NCBI RefSeq assembly: GCF_002968835.1 | Contig: NZ_PKQK01000003.1 | Location: forward strand, 434,001-498,000 | Direction of reading: 5' to 3' | Source: Paenibacillus sp. PCH8 | GTDB lineage: Bacteria > Bacillota > Bacilli > Paenibacillales > Paenibacillaceae | DNA length: 64,000 nucleotides | The notes under the pieces: generated by a model | Databases searched by the model: none | What the model saw: the letters and a program-made list of their open reading frames with translations, nothing else | Told to the model about the DNA's origin: nothing | Part shown: in pieces, positions 1 through 9,243 of the stretch | How the letters are laid out: the number at the start of each line of letters is the position of its first letter | Numbering within the stretch: the stretch's first letter is position 1 | Position numbers and translations under genes: made by a program

Positions 1-945
1 GATGATGACATAGATGGATATTTTGGTAACAAAACCGATTTTGCTGCGATAAAATTCATCCATCGTTGGAAAACTGACTCTGGCCCAGCGTTCGATCGGA
101 GCAGTAAACAATACTGGAGCAAGCGCTATGACATTAAGTCCTTTGAGCAGATAGTCCAATTTATCACGTCGCAAAATTTCCAGATGAATCTCCTGAGTCA
201 GGTTACCCAGTCCTTTAAGATAGATGGACCCATGCTCCCTGTCCTTGTCTCCGAACTCCATAACCATATAAGATACGCCAGCAAAACCTTTGAGAAAACG
301 GTTGGGAGCCACTTCGTAATAACGTTCAAGTGCTTCATTCGGATCTGGAGAAGTTAACGCTTCGTAGATCAGTCTTACCTGCTCTGCTGCTTCTCCTGTG
401 CCTGCCTCAGCAGCTTCATAGAGCGCTTCCTCAACCATGCCATGCTGATGGTACCGATGCCTTACATCTGCAAACAGATCCAGCATCTGTACAAGCAATC
501 TCTTCTCCATACGACTGAGGCACATATCCAGCACAAGACTGTTCAACACCACAGCACAGAGCACGGACAATATGACAAAAGCTATACCTGGCTGCAGAAG
601 AAACAGAATGACACTTATGCCTCCATAACCTCCCAGGATAATCAGAACCACTGTCATCGTAAGCCTTCGAAGTGAAGGCTCATCCCCAACATGGCGGAAC
701 GAAATACGTTTCTGCACCTGTAGAATATAGGCCGAAAGCAGTGGTACTTTCATTCCAAAGCGGTAGGACTGCAACAAGAGTGATCCCAATCCCTTTAACC
801 CATTACCATTCAGCGTAAGAATCTCGCCGGATTGACTTGTCGAACCACCTCCTCTACGACGTAACAAACCTAAAACCAGGAGCGTGATCAGCAGCCCCCC
901 TGCGCAAATGCTTAATATGAGGAGCAGAATCCATTTAATCGTCAT
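1..945 (-). CDS. TadB/TadC-like membrane protein of a Tad-type locus (3' end outside window)
   Basis: The reading frame starts at an ATG whose first base is 945 and stays open to the window edge, giving at least 314 residues. It has an N-terminal membrane segment just after MTIKW, a basic linker, a pair of hydrophobic segments near residues 95-140, a soluble helical stretch, and another hydrophobic stretch near the edge. This layout is that of the type II secretion F-domain proteins TadB/TadC, which form the inner-membrane platform driven by the TadA/CpaF ATPase. The start overlaps the stop of that ATPase gene by 11 bases, so the two are very probably translationally coupled. The family call is inferred from topology and neighbours; no single motif decides it. 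Confidence 0.7.
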   Translation of the reverse strand, partial: MTIKWILLLILSICAGGLLITLLVLGLLRRRGGGSTSQSGEILTLNGNGLKGLGSLLLQSYRFGMKVPLLSAYILQVQKRISFRHVGDEPSLRRLTMTVVLIILGGYGGISVILFLLQPGIAFVILSVLCAVVLNSLVLDMCLSRMEKRLLVQMLDLFADVRHRYHQHGMVEEALYEAAEAGTGEAAEQVRLIYEALTSPDPNEALERYYEVAPNRFLKGFAGVSYMVMEFGDKDREHGSIYLKGLGNLTQEIHLEILRRDKLDYLLKGLNVIALAPVLFTAPIERWARVSFPTMDEFYRSKIGFVTKISIYVII

Positions 946-2761
946 GCGGATCACCCCAGTGTTCCTCTATAAACCGTTTAAACTTCTCGGCATCCTGTAA
1001 TGTCATCTGATCACACATATCGTTCATACTTCCCGAAGAGATTGGAGCAGTAGCAACATACGCTCCCCCCCTGTACTCCACTACATTACGAAATGAAAAA
1101 CCTGCCCTCTCTTCCACGTTGTCACCTTTATTCGCCCGAGGAAGACATTCCGTAATCCGTTCAATATATCTGCGTCCCTCAGCATCTTTCTTCATATGAA
1201 CATCGAAATTAATGACACTCACCACCTGCTCTTCAGCAATATGTTCATGCTGGAACATACCTGTCTTGAGCAATGAATTACGGAGAGAGAAAACCAGATC
1301 ACGAAAGGTTTTAGCATGGTGTGTAAACAGGGTGAACAAGCTGGCCACTTGAGACATTTGAATCATCCATGCAGCCACTTCATCACTCGCGACCTCACCC
1401 AGAATATTTACGGTACCATCCGTTTTTTTCTGTAAATCAAGCCCTTGTTGACCGGAAATATGTTCAGTCTCTCGGAAACTCAAGATGTTACGTCGACTAT
1501 AGATCCGTCTTAATTGAAGTTCAAAAGCCATCTCCTGTACCCTAAGGGTATACGAAGCATAGATATGTTTGACCATAGCCATAAGCAACGTCGTTTTACC
1601 AGATCCCTGCGCCCCGGTTACAGCAGTAATCCGACTTCCTTTCATCAGATATTGCAGTAGTGTAATTGGCAAATCAGCGTTGTTACCTGTAATCAACTGT
1701 TCAAGTGAAGCATTCGGAATATCGAACTTACGGACGAAGAAGGCCCAAGATTCCGAGAACGGAGGACGAACAACAACGACACGGGAACCGTCCTTCATCT
1801 CGTTAACCTTATACCCACTCGCTTCCGACAACTGACCCGGATAATTGTATTTGTATATGTTCTGGCATACCCTTTTCAGTTCACGGATGCTGCCGAATGA
1901 CAGAAAGGACAGATGAATGGACTTACCTTTATAGAAAATCCAGACACTTTCCATTCCGCTAAACGGTTCTTCATGTGCATCATCCTCAAGTCCTTGCTCC
2001 AGCAAATCATTCCATGATGCCGGTTTTTGAAAGCCCGTATTATGAACAGTATCGAGCATACCACTGACACCACCACTGACACCGTCAATACGTTGGTCCC
2101 TTATTTCGTCAACAACCGAAAAGCCTTTGTAATGCTGATAGACGCGCTGCACGATAATATCCGTCTTTTCTCTAAATCCAAGCTCTCTATATTCGCATTC
2201 AAAAACATACTGAATATCTTCCTCGGAAATATAATAACTTCCTCCATCCTCTGATCCTTCTTCCATTCTCAGCCTGCCCAGATCGTAGGTATCAATCATT
2301 CGTGAGAGGGCATCTGCACCAAATTGCTGTCGGTACAGATAAAACACAATTTCGAATCGGTCCTGGATCGTCAACAAATCAGGTTCCGCAAACAAAATAA
2401 CTTCATCTACATTCGATTTGTTCAAGCCTATACTTCGAGTTAGCAGATCCCCTATTAGGTTTTTGACATACGTTTTGTCGCTGATACTGCCCGAGACACA
2501 GCCCTTCAGGGCCTTCCTCATCTCGGCACGTTGATTAATTCTTCGTCGATATTCTTCTTCATGCAGACCTGCGTCCGCGAGTTGACTATGGCTGAGCTCA
2601 TGAAGAGAGTTCTTCACTTTCTCAATCAACATGTCAATCGTGAATGATTCCGGTTCAGGCACACGTGCATTTTTATCACGAAGAAACGTTCTATACTTGA
2701 ACCCGATATAAGTCAGACACAGAATCAATATTGAACTTATCCATATGGTATTCCAGAGCAT
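935..2761 (-). CDS. TadA/CpaF-type secretion ATPase with N-terminal membrane anchor
   Basis: 608 residues. A hydrophobic segment (about residues 4-22) is followed by a charged helical region and then a type II/IV secretion ATPase core. The Walker A motif GAQGSGKTT lies near residue 385, and the ILGEV segment near 455 matches the Walker B/GEVR region of CpaF. Proteins of this family form hexamers that power pilus assembly or secretion. The membrane anchor at the N terminus is not typical of soluble TadA. The gene begins 7 bases after the upstream CpaE-like gene and overlaps the membrane-protein gene downstream. ATPase identity is secure; the transported substrate is unknown because no pilin gene is visible in the window. 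Confidence 0.85.
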   Translation of the reverse strand: MLWNTIWISSILILCLTYIGFKYRTFLRDKNARVPEPESFTIDMLIEKVKNSLHELSHSQLADAGLHEEEYRRRINQRAEMRKALKGCVSGSISDKTYVKNLIGDLLTRSIGLNKSNVDEVILFAEPDLLTIQDRFEIVFYLYRQQFGADALSRMIDTYDLGRLRMEEGSEDGGSYYISEEDIQYVFECEYRELGFREKTDIIVQRVYQHYKGFSVVDEIRDQRIDGVSGGVSGMLDTVHNTGFQKPASWNDLLEQGLEDDAHEEPFSGMESVWIFYKGKSIHLSFLSFGSIRELKRVCQNIYKYNYPGQLSEASGYKVNEMKDGSRVVVVRPPFSESWAFFVRKFDIPNASLEQLITGNNADLPITLLQYLMKGSRITAVTGAQGSGKTTLLMAMVKHIYASYTLRVQEMAFELQLRRIYSRRNILSFRETEHISGQQGLDLQKKTDGTVNILGEVASDEVAAWMIQMSQVASLFTLFTHHAKTFRDLVFSLRNSLLKTGMFQHEHIAEEQVVSVINFDVHMKKDAEGRRYIERITECLPRANKGDNVEERAGFSFRNVVEYRGGAYVATAPISSGSMNDMCDQMTLQDAEKFKRFIEEHWGDPHDD

Positions 2762-2768
2762 CGGAGTT

Positions 2769-3599
2769 TCAGGCTCCCCTTTCCAGCCTCTTCAGAACAG
2801 TGCGCATTCCTGCGCCGTCCATAATCAGGCGAGCGAGTTCGCCCATGCTTGCAGCAAAGCTCCCTTTACGAATATCCTTATTCCTACTCAAACTCTCCAA
2901 CTGCAAGTACTTGGCGACATCTCGCCGATTCATGGCATCCATATATCCAGTCGTATACGGTATTGCAGAGATTGTCCCCTTGTATCTAAACCGGCGCCGA
3001 ATATTGGAGATCGTTGCACGGGAATCCGGATCGTACTTGTTAATTACAACATGCATATTCTGATGATTCATTCTCTCTGGCAAAATCTCTTCAAAAAACA
3101 ACTCCAGTTTCCGCATATTTTGATCGAGATTAACTACAACGTAATCCGCCTGTTGCAGCATAAGCTGAGAATCCGCACCGACATGATCCGCATCCAGAAG
3201 AACCAGATCATAGTACTCGTTAGCGACATGCAGCAGTTTTTTCACGGTCTCACTATGTTCTTGCGACGAACGTTCCATCTCATTCATTCTTCCGGTCAGG
3301 AAATCAAGTCTTTCCTTCAGAAGCGGCTTGGTATAATCCCTCAGATTATGCTTGTTCAAACTCCCGCTGGAATTCAGGCGTTCAACAGCATCCCAGCTGC
3401 CTTCTTCGAAGGAGAACACGGAATCCGCAGAATCTGTTTCATTGAGTGGTAAAGTAGCTTCTGTGCCGCTTCCGGCAAGGCCTGTATTAACAAGTAATAT
3501 TCTTGTCCTGTAGTGAAGCGCCATCGCATAGGCACTTATCAATGCGCTTGAGGTGCAACCTGTTCCTGAATACGGGCTCCAAAACGTAATGGTGCTCAT
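2769..3599 (-). CDS. CpaE/MinD-like P-loop protein with degenerate Walker A
   Basis: The start MSTITFW at 3599 is chosen because it overlaps the upstream stop as ATGA; this gives 276 residues. The N terminus has the beta-loop-helix of MinD/ParA proteins (WSPYSGTGCTSSAL), but the catalytic lysine of GKGGVGKT is replaced. Later segments (DLVLLDADHVG, YVVVNLDQNM, VVINKYDPDSRA) match the MinD switch II and nucleotide-binding strands. CpaE proteins localise Tad machinery to a site in the cell. The gene sits directly before the TadA-like ATPase, as in Tad clusters. Whether it still binds ATP is doubtful from the sequence. Confidence 0.75.
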   Translation of the reverse strand: MSTITFWSPYSGTGCTSSALISAYAMALHYRTRILLVNTGLAGSGTEATLPLNETDSADSVFSFEEGSWDAVERLNSSGSLNKHNLRDYTKPLLKERLDFLTGRMNEMERSSQEHSETVKKLLHVANEYYDLVLLDADHVGADSQLMLQQADYVVVNLDQNMRKLELFFEEILPERMNHQNMHVVINKYDPDSRATISNIRRRFRYKGTISAIPYTTGYMDAMNRRDVAKYLQLESLSRNKDIRKGSFAASMGELARLIMDGAGMRTVLKRLERGA

Positions 3600-4318
3600 G
3601 CTCTCATCCTTTCTGCATCTTTCATCGCACGGCGACTTCGGACACTTTCCCATCCTGTTAACTGTTCCACCACACGACACAATGATTTTTTGTAATTGCG
3701 TGATAGAGGCCTGAGTTGAACTCTGCGATGATGCTCATTCTCAAGCTTAACGGCGGCTGTCAACTCATCCCATGGGAGTATTAAGGACTCTCCTGTCCAT
3801 ACAAACGGACTGCCTTCCAGGTATGCCCACAGATAACGTGCCTCAAGCTTGCAGTCTACCCCGTTGATCAAAATTCGTTGAAATGACAGCTCACCAGGCA
3901 ATGATTGTTCTTCAAGTAACCGCTCCAGCCAACCTTTTCCACGTTCCAGATTGTAACGCTCATAATCACTCACCCAGACACGAATATCCGCAGTCAGCCA
4001 AAGATTACGCGAAGCAAAGTGTGAGGTCTCCACGTCATATAATACATAGTCATAACTGTCCAAATGCTCACCGTTCACTTCAAGATGATTCTCTACAGCT
4101 GCTGAAGTGACAAAATGACAAGCGATATCAAATCCTTCAAATTCCGCAATCCGCAAAGATTGCTGACTGTCACCCACTCCATGCCCATACTTCTGTTGTA
4201 AGGTTCCATCTACGAGCAAAACCCGTTTGCCTGAAGAGGCCAATATTTTACACAGATACAGCATCAGATCATTCTTTTCACACAAACCCGCAAAGATCCA
4301 TGTATGCATAAATGTCAT
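3596..4318 (-). CDS. CpaE-like protein, divergent, no recognisable P-loop
   Basis: The start at 4318 (MTFMHTWIF) is preferred over an upstream GTG at 4396 because AGGAGG lies five bases ahead of it; this gives 240 residues. The N-terminal strand-loop-helix (IFAGLCEKNDLMLYLCKIL), the segment GKRVLLVDGTLQQ and the DYVLYDVET strand follow the order of a MinD/ParA fold. The loop lacks the GKT signature. It lies between the SAF protein and the second CpaE-like gene, with a 4-base overlap downstream. It is probably a scaffold partner of the other MinD-like domains in the operon; function is inferred from context only. Confidence 0.6.
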   Translation of the reverse strand: MTFMHTWIFAGLCEKNDLMLYLCKILASSGKRVLLVDGTLQQKYGHGVGDSQQSLRIAEFEGFDIACHFVTSAAVENHLEVNGEHLDSYDYVLYDVETSHFASRNLWLTADIRVWVSDYERYNLERGKGWLERLLEEQSLPGELSFQRILINGVDCKLEARYLWAYLEGSPFVWTGESLILPWDELTAAVKLENEHHRRVQLRPLSRNYKKSLCRVVEQLTGWESVRSRRAMKDAERMRA

Positions 4319-4385
4319 AACTCCCTCCTGGTTCTCATTACCTTTGTTATCTGAATTAAATCTAAATGTAACCTTCGCATCCACT

Positions 4386-5408
4386 TTATTCTCCACCCGT
4401 TATCAGGCTCTGTTGTTCATCCGTTTGTGAAGCTTCCACAGAATTATTCATGCTTCCAGGATTAGCTCCTCCTCCGTTTTCTGAACCATCATTCCAGATC
4501 ACTCCATCCGATGATGAAGATTGATTTGCTGAGGGACGACTATTATAGGTAACAGAGGATTGCGCTACATCCTGTTCAACCCCTTTGGATGGTGCTGACA
4601 TGGAGGCAGCCAGAGAACTTTCAAGCGAACTTCGCACCTGTTTGGATAATTCCTGTTCAGCTCGCCGAACAATATTGGGATCACTCTCCAGCAGCTTTAA
4701 CACTTCTGTATTGGCAGGGTACGTCGGGATTGCAGGTGTCTGAAACTGTGGTTCTACATAGGTTAAGGCATAGATTGAAGCTTTATGTAAATAGGCATCT
4801 ACAATTGCACTTGACAGTGACAGTATCTCTTCCTCCGTCATCGTAATCCATAATGTAGCTGCATTTAATCGTTCCACTTTCTTCTTCGATAGAAGTACAT
4901 AGTCCTGTCCTGTGGGAAACTGAATACGAACATCAATAATATCTCCCTTAACCAGTGAGGACGGAAGTAGCACAACTTGCAACTCTCGGTTTCTTAAATC
5001 CGGTGGAGCCGGTATATCCTCATACACCATTTCAGTTGTAATGGCTGTACCTTTTTTCAATTCTATTTTGGCGACTTGGCCTTCCATCTGCTTGGTACTG
5101 GACCATAGATTTCGTGGAGCTTGAGCGTCGGGAACTGCAATAAGTTTTAGATCCTCAGGTAATATCGGTTCCCCTGCTTCAACATCCCTAATCGTAACCC
5201 ATCCTTGTGCTCCGGAGTTCCACTGCTGCTTCAACTCAGCTTCCTTTTCCTCATATACCGATAAATAACGGGCCTCCACTTCCGACCTGACATCACCCAT
5301 GGTTTTGACATTGTAAATCACATATCCTCCGAACACCAACCCTATTGCTCCTGCTCCGATAAGCCCGGCATAGATTAGTTGACGACTTTGTTTTCTTAAT
5401 TTAGACAA
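4386..5408 (-). CDS. SAF-domain CpaB/RcpC-like membrane protein
   Basis: 340 residues, starting at a TTG with AAAGGAG about nine bases upstream. It has one membrane segment (about residues 12-32), a short coiled region, then an SAF domain (about 65-140, with the segments VEAGEPILPEDLK and KKGTAITTEMV), a beta domain, and a Ser/Asn/Gly-rich C-terminal tail. CpaB/RcpC proteins are anchored outside-facing components of Tad/Flp pili; SAF domains occur where the protein meets cell wall or sugar polymers. The gene follows the kinase gene by 26 bases in the same operon. Confidence 0.8.
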   Translation of the reverse strand: MSKLRKQSRQLIYAGLIGAGAIGLVFGGYVIYNVKTMGDVRSEVEARYLSVYEEKEAELKQQWNSGAQGWVTIRDVEAGEPILPEDLKLIAVPDAQAPRNLWSSTKQMEGQVAKIELKKGTAITTEMVYEDIPAPPDLRNRELQVVLLPSSLVKGDIIDVRIQFPTGQDYVLLSKKKVERLNAATLWITMTEEEILSLSSAIVDAYLHKASIYALTYVEPQFQTPAIPTYPANTEVLKLLESDPNIVRRAEQELSKQVRSSLESSLAASMSAPSKGVEQDVAQSSVTYNSRPSANQSSSSDGVIWNDGSENGGGANPGSMNNSVEASQTDEQQSLITGGE

Positions 5409-5434
5409 AAGAGGCTCTCCTTTCGTAATCTCCT

Positions 5435-6913
5435 CTAATCATGTACTTTTCTTCGTGAAAAAAATGAACGTTTCTTGGGCTGCTGTGCCATCATATGCGT
5501 TAAAATATGAGAAAACACTTTATCCATATGTACGTCTTTGTCAAAAGGGTCCATATGTAAGGGCAGGCCATATACACTTGATGTGTCCAGTGCTTTACGA
5601 ATCCGCAGAACAGCTTCTGTCGCCGCCAAGGGTAGACAATATATCCATTTTTCTCGTGGATATCGATGATGTGCACGAACAAAAGCACTGATCTCAGCCT
5701 GTTTCCACTCTGCACCTGAACCTATAACGATGGGCAGATCCGCACGCAGGAATTCTTCCAATCGATTCTGATCCTGACCACTACCGAGATCCATAACGAT
5801 GAATTGATAGCTTCCTCCAAGCAAAGACAGTATATCTGCTCGTCCGGATTGTTTCCAATAATGCACACCATCCACTGCAAACTGTCTGCCAGCAGGTACG
5901 GGTTTGCCCGCTTGAGCGACTTGTTGAATACGTGCAAATGATTGGGAGCGAGGCGACATTTCAATGACTGCTACTTTGAAGTTCTGCCTTTCGAGATAAT
6001 GGCTAATAGCTATGGCTGTATGAGTAACCCCCACACCAGATGAAGCACCTGTTAAAGCAATAACTCTTGTCCCCCCGTTCAGGTTCATTGTTGCATCCCC
6101 ACCGGATGTTGACATCCCGGGTATTCGCAACAGTTCCTTCCGTACCTCATCCGCAGACTGGAATCGCTCTTCGGCATTATACCTTAACAACCTTCTCACA
6201 ACAGGAATATATGTACGCGGAACATCACTACGGATGGAACTTTCCACACCTTGAATCCATTCCGTATATGCCCCACTTGTCATGAGATAGAGCAGTAAAG
6301 CCCCAAGACCATAGAGATCCGAACGTGCATCGGTCTGTCCTGAACCATATTGTTCAGGTGCAGCAAAACCGGCCGTTCCCAACTTGACTGTATCTTCAGC
6401 GCTTTGCGCTTTGTAACTTCTGGCGATACCAAAATCAATTAATCGCACTTCATATTCCGGAGTGATCATAATGTTTGATGGCTTCAGATCCCTATATATT
6501 ACCGGCGGATTCAGATTATGCAGATAACTCAATACATCCAGCAATTGAAGCACCAACGCTGTCAACTGCTCCATCGGGATCTTACCGCGGCACTGCTTGA
6601 AATAATCACTCAACGTTAACCCTTCGATGAATTCCATTACCAAATAGGTGTACCCATCTTCATCCGGGACAAAAAAATCAACGATCTGTGGCAATCTCGG
6701 ATGGCGAAGTGATGTCAGAAGGGCCGCCTCAGTCTCCATACTGCCTTCATACGGCATCGCTGTTACACTTTCTTTAATGGCCCAAATTTTGCCCGGCAAC
6801 TTCAGATCCTCCGCCTCGTATACATGACTCATTCCACCTGCACCCAGAATGGATACGATACGATATCTCCCTCCCAGCAGGCTTCCGCGTTCCAGCCTGG
6901 CCGGATGTCTCAT
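5435..6913 (-). CDS. Ser/Thr protein kinase fused to a MinD-like domain
   Basis: The start at 6913 is set by AGGAGG seven bases upstream; an earlier in-frame ATG lies inside the leader hairpin. Of 492 residues, about 16-275 form an Hanks-type kinase: the glycine loop LGAGG (23-27), Lys47 in WAIKE, YRDLKPSN in the catalytic loop, DFG in LIDFGIAR, and APEQ. From about residue 285 a MinD/CpaE-like domain begins (TGASSGVGVTHTAI), again without the P-loop lysine. No PASTA repeats or membrane segment are present, so this is a soluble kinase, unlike PrkC. It heads the Tad-like operon and probably tunes assembly by phosphorylation (inference). Confidence 0.85.
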   Translation of the reverse strand: MRHPARLERGSLLGGRYRIVSILGAGGMSHVYEAEDLKLPGKIWAIKESVTAMPYEGSMETEAALLTSLRHPRLPQIVDFFVPDEDGYTYLVMEFIEGLTLSDYFKQCRGKIPMEQLTALVLQLLDVLSYLHNLNPPVIYRDLKPSNIMITPEYEVRLIDFGIARSYKAQSAEDTVKLGTAGFAAPEQYGSGQTDARSDLYGLGALLLYLMTSGAYTEWIQGVESSIRSDVPRTYIPVVRRLLRYNAEERFQSADEVRKELLRIPGMSTSGGDATMNLNGGTRVIALTGASSGVGVTHTAIAISHYLERQNFKVAVIEMSPRSQSFARIQQVAQAGKPVPAGRQFAVDGVHYWKQSGRADILSLLGGSYQFIVMDLGSGQDQNRLEEFLRADLPIVIGSGAEWKQAEISAFVRAHHRYPREKWIYCLPLAATEAVLRIRKALDTSSVYGLPLHMDPFDKDVHMDKVFSHILTHMMAQQPKKRSFFSRRKVHD

Positions 6914-6937
6914 GTCAATTCCTCCTTCCATACACAA

Positions 6938-7010
6938 CAAAAAAGGGAAAGCTTCACCGAAGAGGAACAGACCGGATGTCCGGTTCATTCCCTTCGGGAT
7001 GCTTTCCCTT
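6938..7010 (-). terminator. Long hairpin with U-tract in the leader of the kinase/Tad operon
   Basis: On the minus strand AAGGGAAAGC (7010-7001) pairs with GCTTTCCCTT (6952-6943), followed by a run of U. The interior pairs further (CCGAAG with CTTCGG, ACCGG with CCGGT), making one long imperfect stem. It lies downstream of the promoter at 7038-7067 and 25 bases before the kinase start, so it must act on transcripts entering the operon. It also serves as terminator for the upstream repair operon. Confidence 0.75.
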
Positions 7011-7037
7011 AGGTTTGTTATGGTTAATATTGGTATC

Positions 7038-7067
7038 ATTATAGTACACGCAGGAATAGATTGTAAA
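7038..7067 (-). promoter_or_regulatory. Sigma-A-type promoter for the kinase/Tad operon
   Basis: Minus strand TTTACA (7067-7062), an 18-base spacer, and TATAAT (7043-7038). Transcription would begin near 7031 and run through the terminator hairpin before reaching the kinase gene. Confidence 0.6.
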
Positions 7068-7093
7068 GCACAAAATTTAATGTGCTTAATCTC

Positions 7094-8143
7094 TTAATAT
7101 TTGATCATATACAACGTGATTTCTTCCCGATTGTGAAACAGCTGTTTGGAACGTTGAATCTGCATCCGCGAACGCTCAAACGTATCAATGACGTCTTTAA
7201 TGAGCGCCAGTGGTTTTTTATGCAATAACTTCACCGTAACAATCGCTGTTCCTCCGTGCTGAAGACTATACAGAAGATCCGATACAAGTCGACTCATCAG
7301 CTTGGGGCTCCAGCTCATATCACATACAAGCAGATCGAATTCTCCTTCACGAAAACGCACATCACCTGCATTCTTTTTCAAGAAAGTCAGTTTTGGCGAT
7401 GCCAGCAGGGTCGCATCCATCTTCGCGGGATCTACGGCCGTTACTTCAAGCCCGCGTTCAAGCAGGAAGGAGGTCCATCCACCGGGTGCTGCACCAATAT
7501 CGAGTGCTTTGTGAAAAGAGGTGAAGTCAATGCCAAACGTTTGCTCGGCTTCAAGCAATTTGAACTTGGCTCGTGAGATCTGTCCGTCCTCTTTCTGAAA
7601 ACGAACGGCTCCTCCGCTCCAGTCAGAAAGATTCTGATCAGGTCTGGACACGCCAGCATATAACATATCATCCGTAACAAATACGGAAATGACATATTCA
7701 GCATCACGAACGACCCATTCACAACCTAATTCATCCAGCTTCTCTGTGAGCAATTGCTTCAATGAAGCCGCATTTTCCTGCCAAAAGGAACCTTCCGTTT
7801 TTCGTACCTGCAGTACGACACGAGTACCGAAAAGTTGCTTGTGGTTCAATACAAATGCAAGCAATTTCTCCATGGACTGTTCGGAGTCTTCCGTATTCTC
7901 CTGAAATTGAACAGGTTGAATATGACGCAAAAACGTCGGCGACTCTTCCAGTAGTTTGCTTGCTACTTCTTCCTCTGCAACCGGCAGACTAGCAAGCAAT
8001 ATTTCACCAGGTACAAGTACAGTGCTCTTGACTGCACCAAACGTACGGCGCAATTCTTCCTGAGCATAAGGGGCAAAGCCGTGATTGGCAGTGCAGATAA
8101 AACGGGAGAAGTCTCCTTCTCTCCAAGACGATTGTGTACTCAA
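7094..8143 (-). CDS. RlmM-like ribose 2'-O-methyltransferase
   Basis: 349 residues from a TTG start; GGAGG overlapping the stop of the ABC gene lies about ten bases ahead. The N-terminal half resembles a THUMP-like RNA-binding region. The C-terminal half is an FtsJ/RrmJ-type Rossmann methyltransferase with the SAM loop DIGAAPGGW. The K-D-K-E tetrad of 2'-O-methyltransferases can be read as KFKLLEAE, CDMSW, TVKLLHKK and REEITLY. It probably methylates 23S rRNA, as RlmM does at C2498 in E. coli, although this substrate is not proven for Firmicutes. It is the last gene of the fpg-nfo operon. Confidence 0.75.
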   Translation of the reverse strand: MSTQSSWREGDFSRFICTANHGFAPYAQEELRRTFGAVKSTVLVPGEILLASLPVAEEEVASKLLEESPTFLRHIQPVQFQENTEDSEQSMEKLLAFVLNHKQLFGTRVVLQVRKTEGSFWQENAASLKQLLTEKLDELGCEWVVRDAEYVISVFVTDDMLYAGVSRPDQNLSDWSGGAVRFQKEDGQISRAKFKLLEAEQTFGIDFTSFHKALDIGAAPGGWTSFLLERGLEVTAVDPAKMDATLLASPKLTFLKKNAGDVRFREGEFDLLVCDMSWSPKLMSRLVSDLLYSLQHGGTAIVTVKLLHKKPLALIKDVIDTFERSRMQIQRSKQLFHNREEITLYMIKY

Positions 8144-8149
8144 AATGTG

Positions 8150-8929
8150 TTATCCTCCAGAACGTACGCGTATCCACGGACGGCCTTCATCCCACCGAAT
8201 ATCGACCGGAACATCGTACGTATGCTTAATTGTATCTTGTGTTAAAACTTCACGCTTAGGGCCTGCCGCAGCAATACGTCCATCGCGGATCAAGGCCACA
8301 TGTGTAAATAAAGGTACGATCTCTTCAACGTGATGTGTTACATACACAACTGTAATGTTACGCTTGCGCAGACGATCAATCTCAGCCAACATTTTCTCGC
8401 GTTCATACAAGTCCAACCCTGCACAAGGCTCGTCCATAATGAGTAATTTAGGATCAGCCATTAGAGACCGTGCGAGCATGACTTTTTTGCGTTCTCCCTG
8501 GGACAACGTTCCCAGTGGGTGATTGGATAGTTTAGCGAAACCCATCTCATCCAGCAAATTCAGTGCCTTGGCTTTCACTTCATCGGGGATCGTCTGATAA
8601 AAACGCAAAAAAGCATAAGCTCCTGTAGCGACGACCTCCCACACCGGATCTCTGAGGGTTAGTTTCTCGATCAGCGTTTGGCTGATATACCCGATTTCCT
8701 TACGCACTTCCCTGACATCACATTGTCCATACAGATTACCCAGTACTTCAATACGCCCTTCGCTTGGGAACATATAACCGTTCATCATTTCCAGCAACGT
8801 TGTTTTACCTGAACCATTACGCCCCAGAATAACCCAATGCTCGCCTTGCTCGATGCGCAAATGAACGTTATCCAGGATTTGATTCTCTTCCCGTCTGAGC
8901 GAGATATGCTCCATCGTAATTATACTCAT
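8150..8929 (-). CDS. ABC transporter ATP-binding protein, YlmA-like
   Basis: 259 residues with a complete nucleotide-binding domain: Walker A GRNGSGKTT, signature LSQGERKK, Walker B LLIMDEP, and the switch histidine in VTHHVEE. No membrane partner lies nearby. It resembles B. subtilis YlmA and related PhrA/ModF-like stand-alone ATPases. The start overlaps the thioredoxin gene's stop by four bases, which suggests coupled translation. Substrate unknown. Confidence 0.85.
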   Translation of the reverse strand: MSIITMEHISLRREENQILDNVHLRIEQGEHWVILGRNGSGKTTLLEMMNGYMFPSEGRIEVLGNLYGQCDVREVRKEIGYISQTLIEKLTLRDPVWEVVATGAYAFLRFYQTIPDEVKAKALNLLDEMGFAKLSNHPLGTLSQGERKKVMLARSLMADPKLLIMDEPCAGLDLYEREKMLAEIDRLRKRNITVVYVTHHVEEIVPLFTHVALIRDGRIAAAGPKREVLTQDTIKHTYDVPVDIRWDEGRPWIRVRSGG

Positions 8930-9243
8930 TTCAGCACCGCCTTCCGGATCTCACTGAGCAGATGCTCCACAGAGCTCATCCGATATACCATTTTCGGCAC
9001 ATCTTGCTGGCCATCAAACAACATCACTGCGGGTACGCTTGAAATTTGAAATTGTTGCACAAGTTCCGGAATGTCGTGGATGTTCATTTCGGACAAGATC
9101 CCTTCTGGCAGCATGTGCTCAGCTACATCCAACATACGTCGGGCTGCCACACATGTCCCACATAAAGGGGTATATATAAATACAGCTTGCGGCATGCCTT
9201 CCCATACGCCACGCATTAGCATTTTGGATGTGATCGGCTTCAT
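8926..9243 (-). CDS. Thioredoxin-family protein
   Basis: 105 residues with a thioredoxin fold. The redox motif CGTC occurs in YTPLCGTCVAA and the cis-proline in ISSVPAVMLF. There is no signal peptide, so it acts in the cytoplasm. It overlaps its neighbours by four bases on both sides, tying it to the cREC and ABC genes. Its partner is unknown. Confidence 0.85.
   Translation of the reverse strand: MKPITSKMLMRGVWEGMPQAVFIYTPLCGTCVAARRMLDVAEHMLPEGILSEMNIHDIPELVQQFQISSVPAVMLFDGQQDVPKMVYRMSSVEHLLSEIRKAVLK

Noticed and set aside
330..675. Two plus-strand open frames at the left edge
   Set aside because: They lie antisense to the TadB/C-like gene, which stays open to the window edge and overlaps the ATPase gene.
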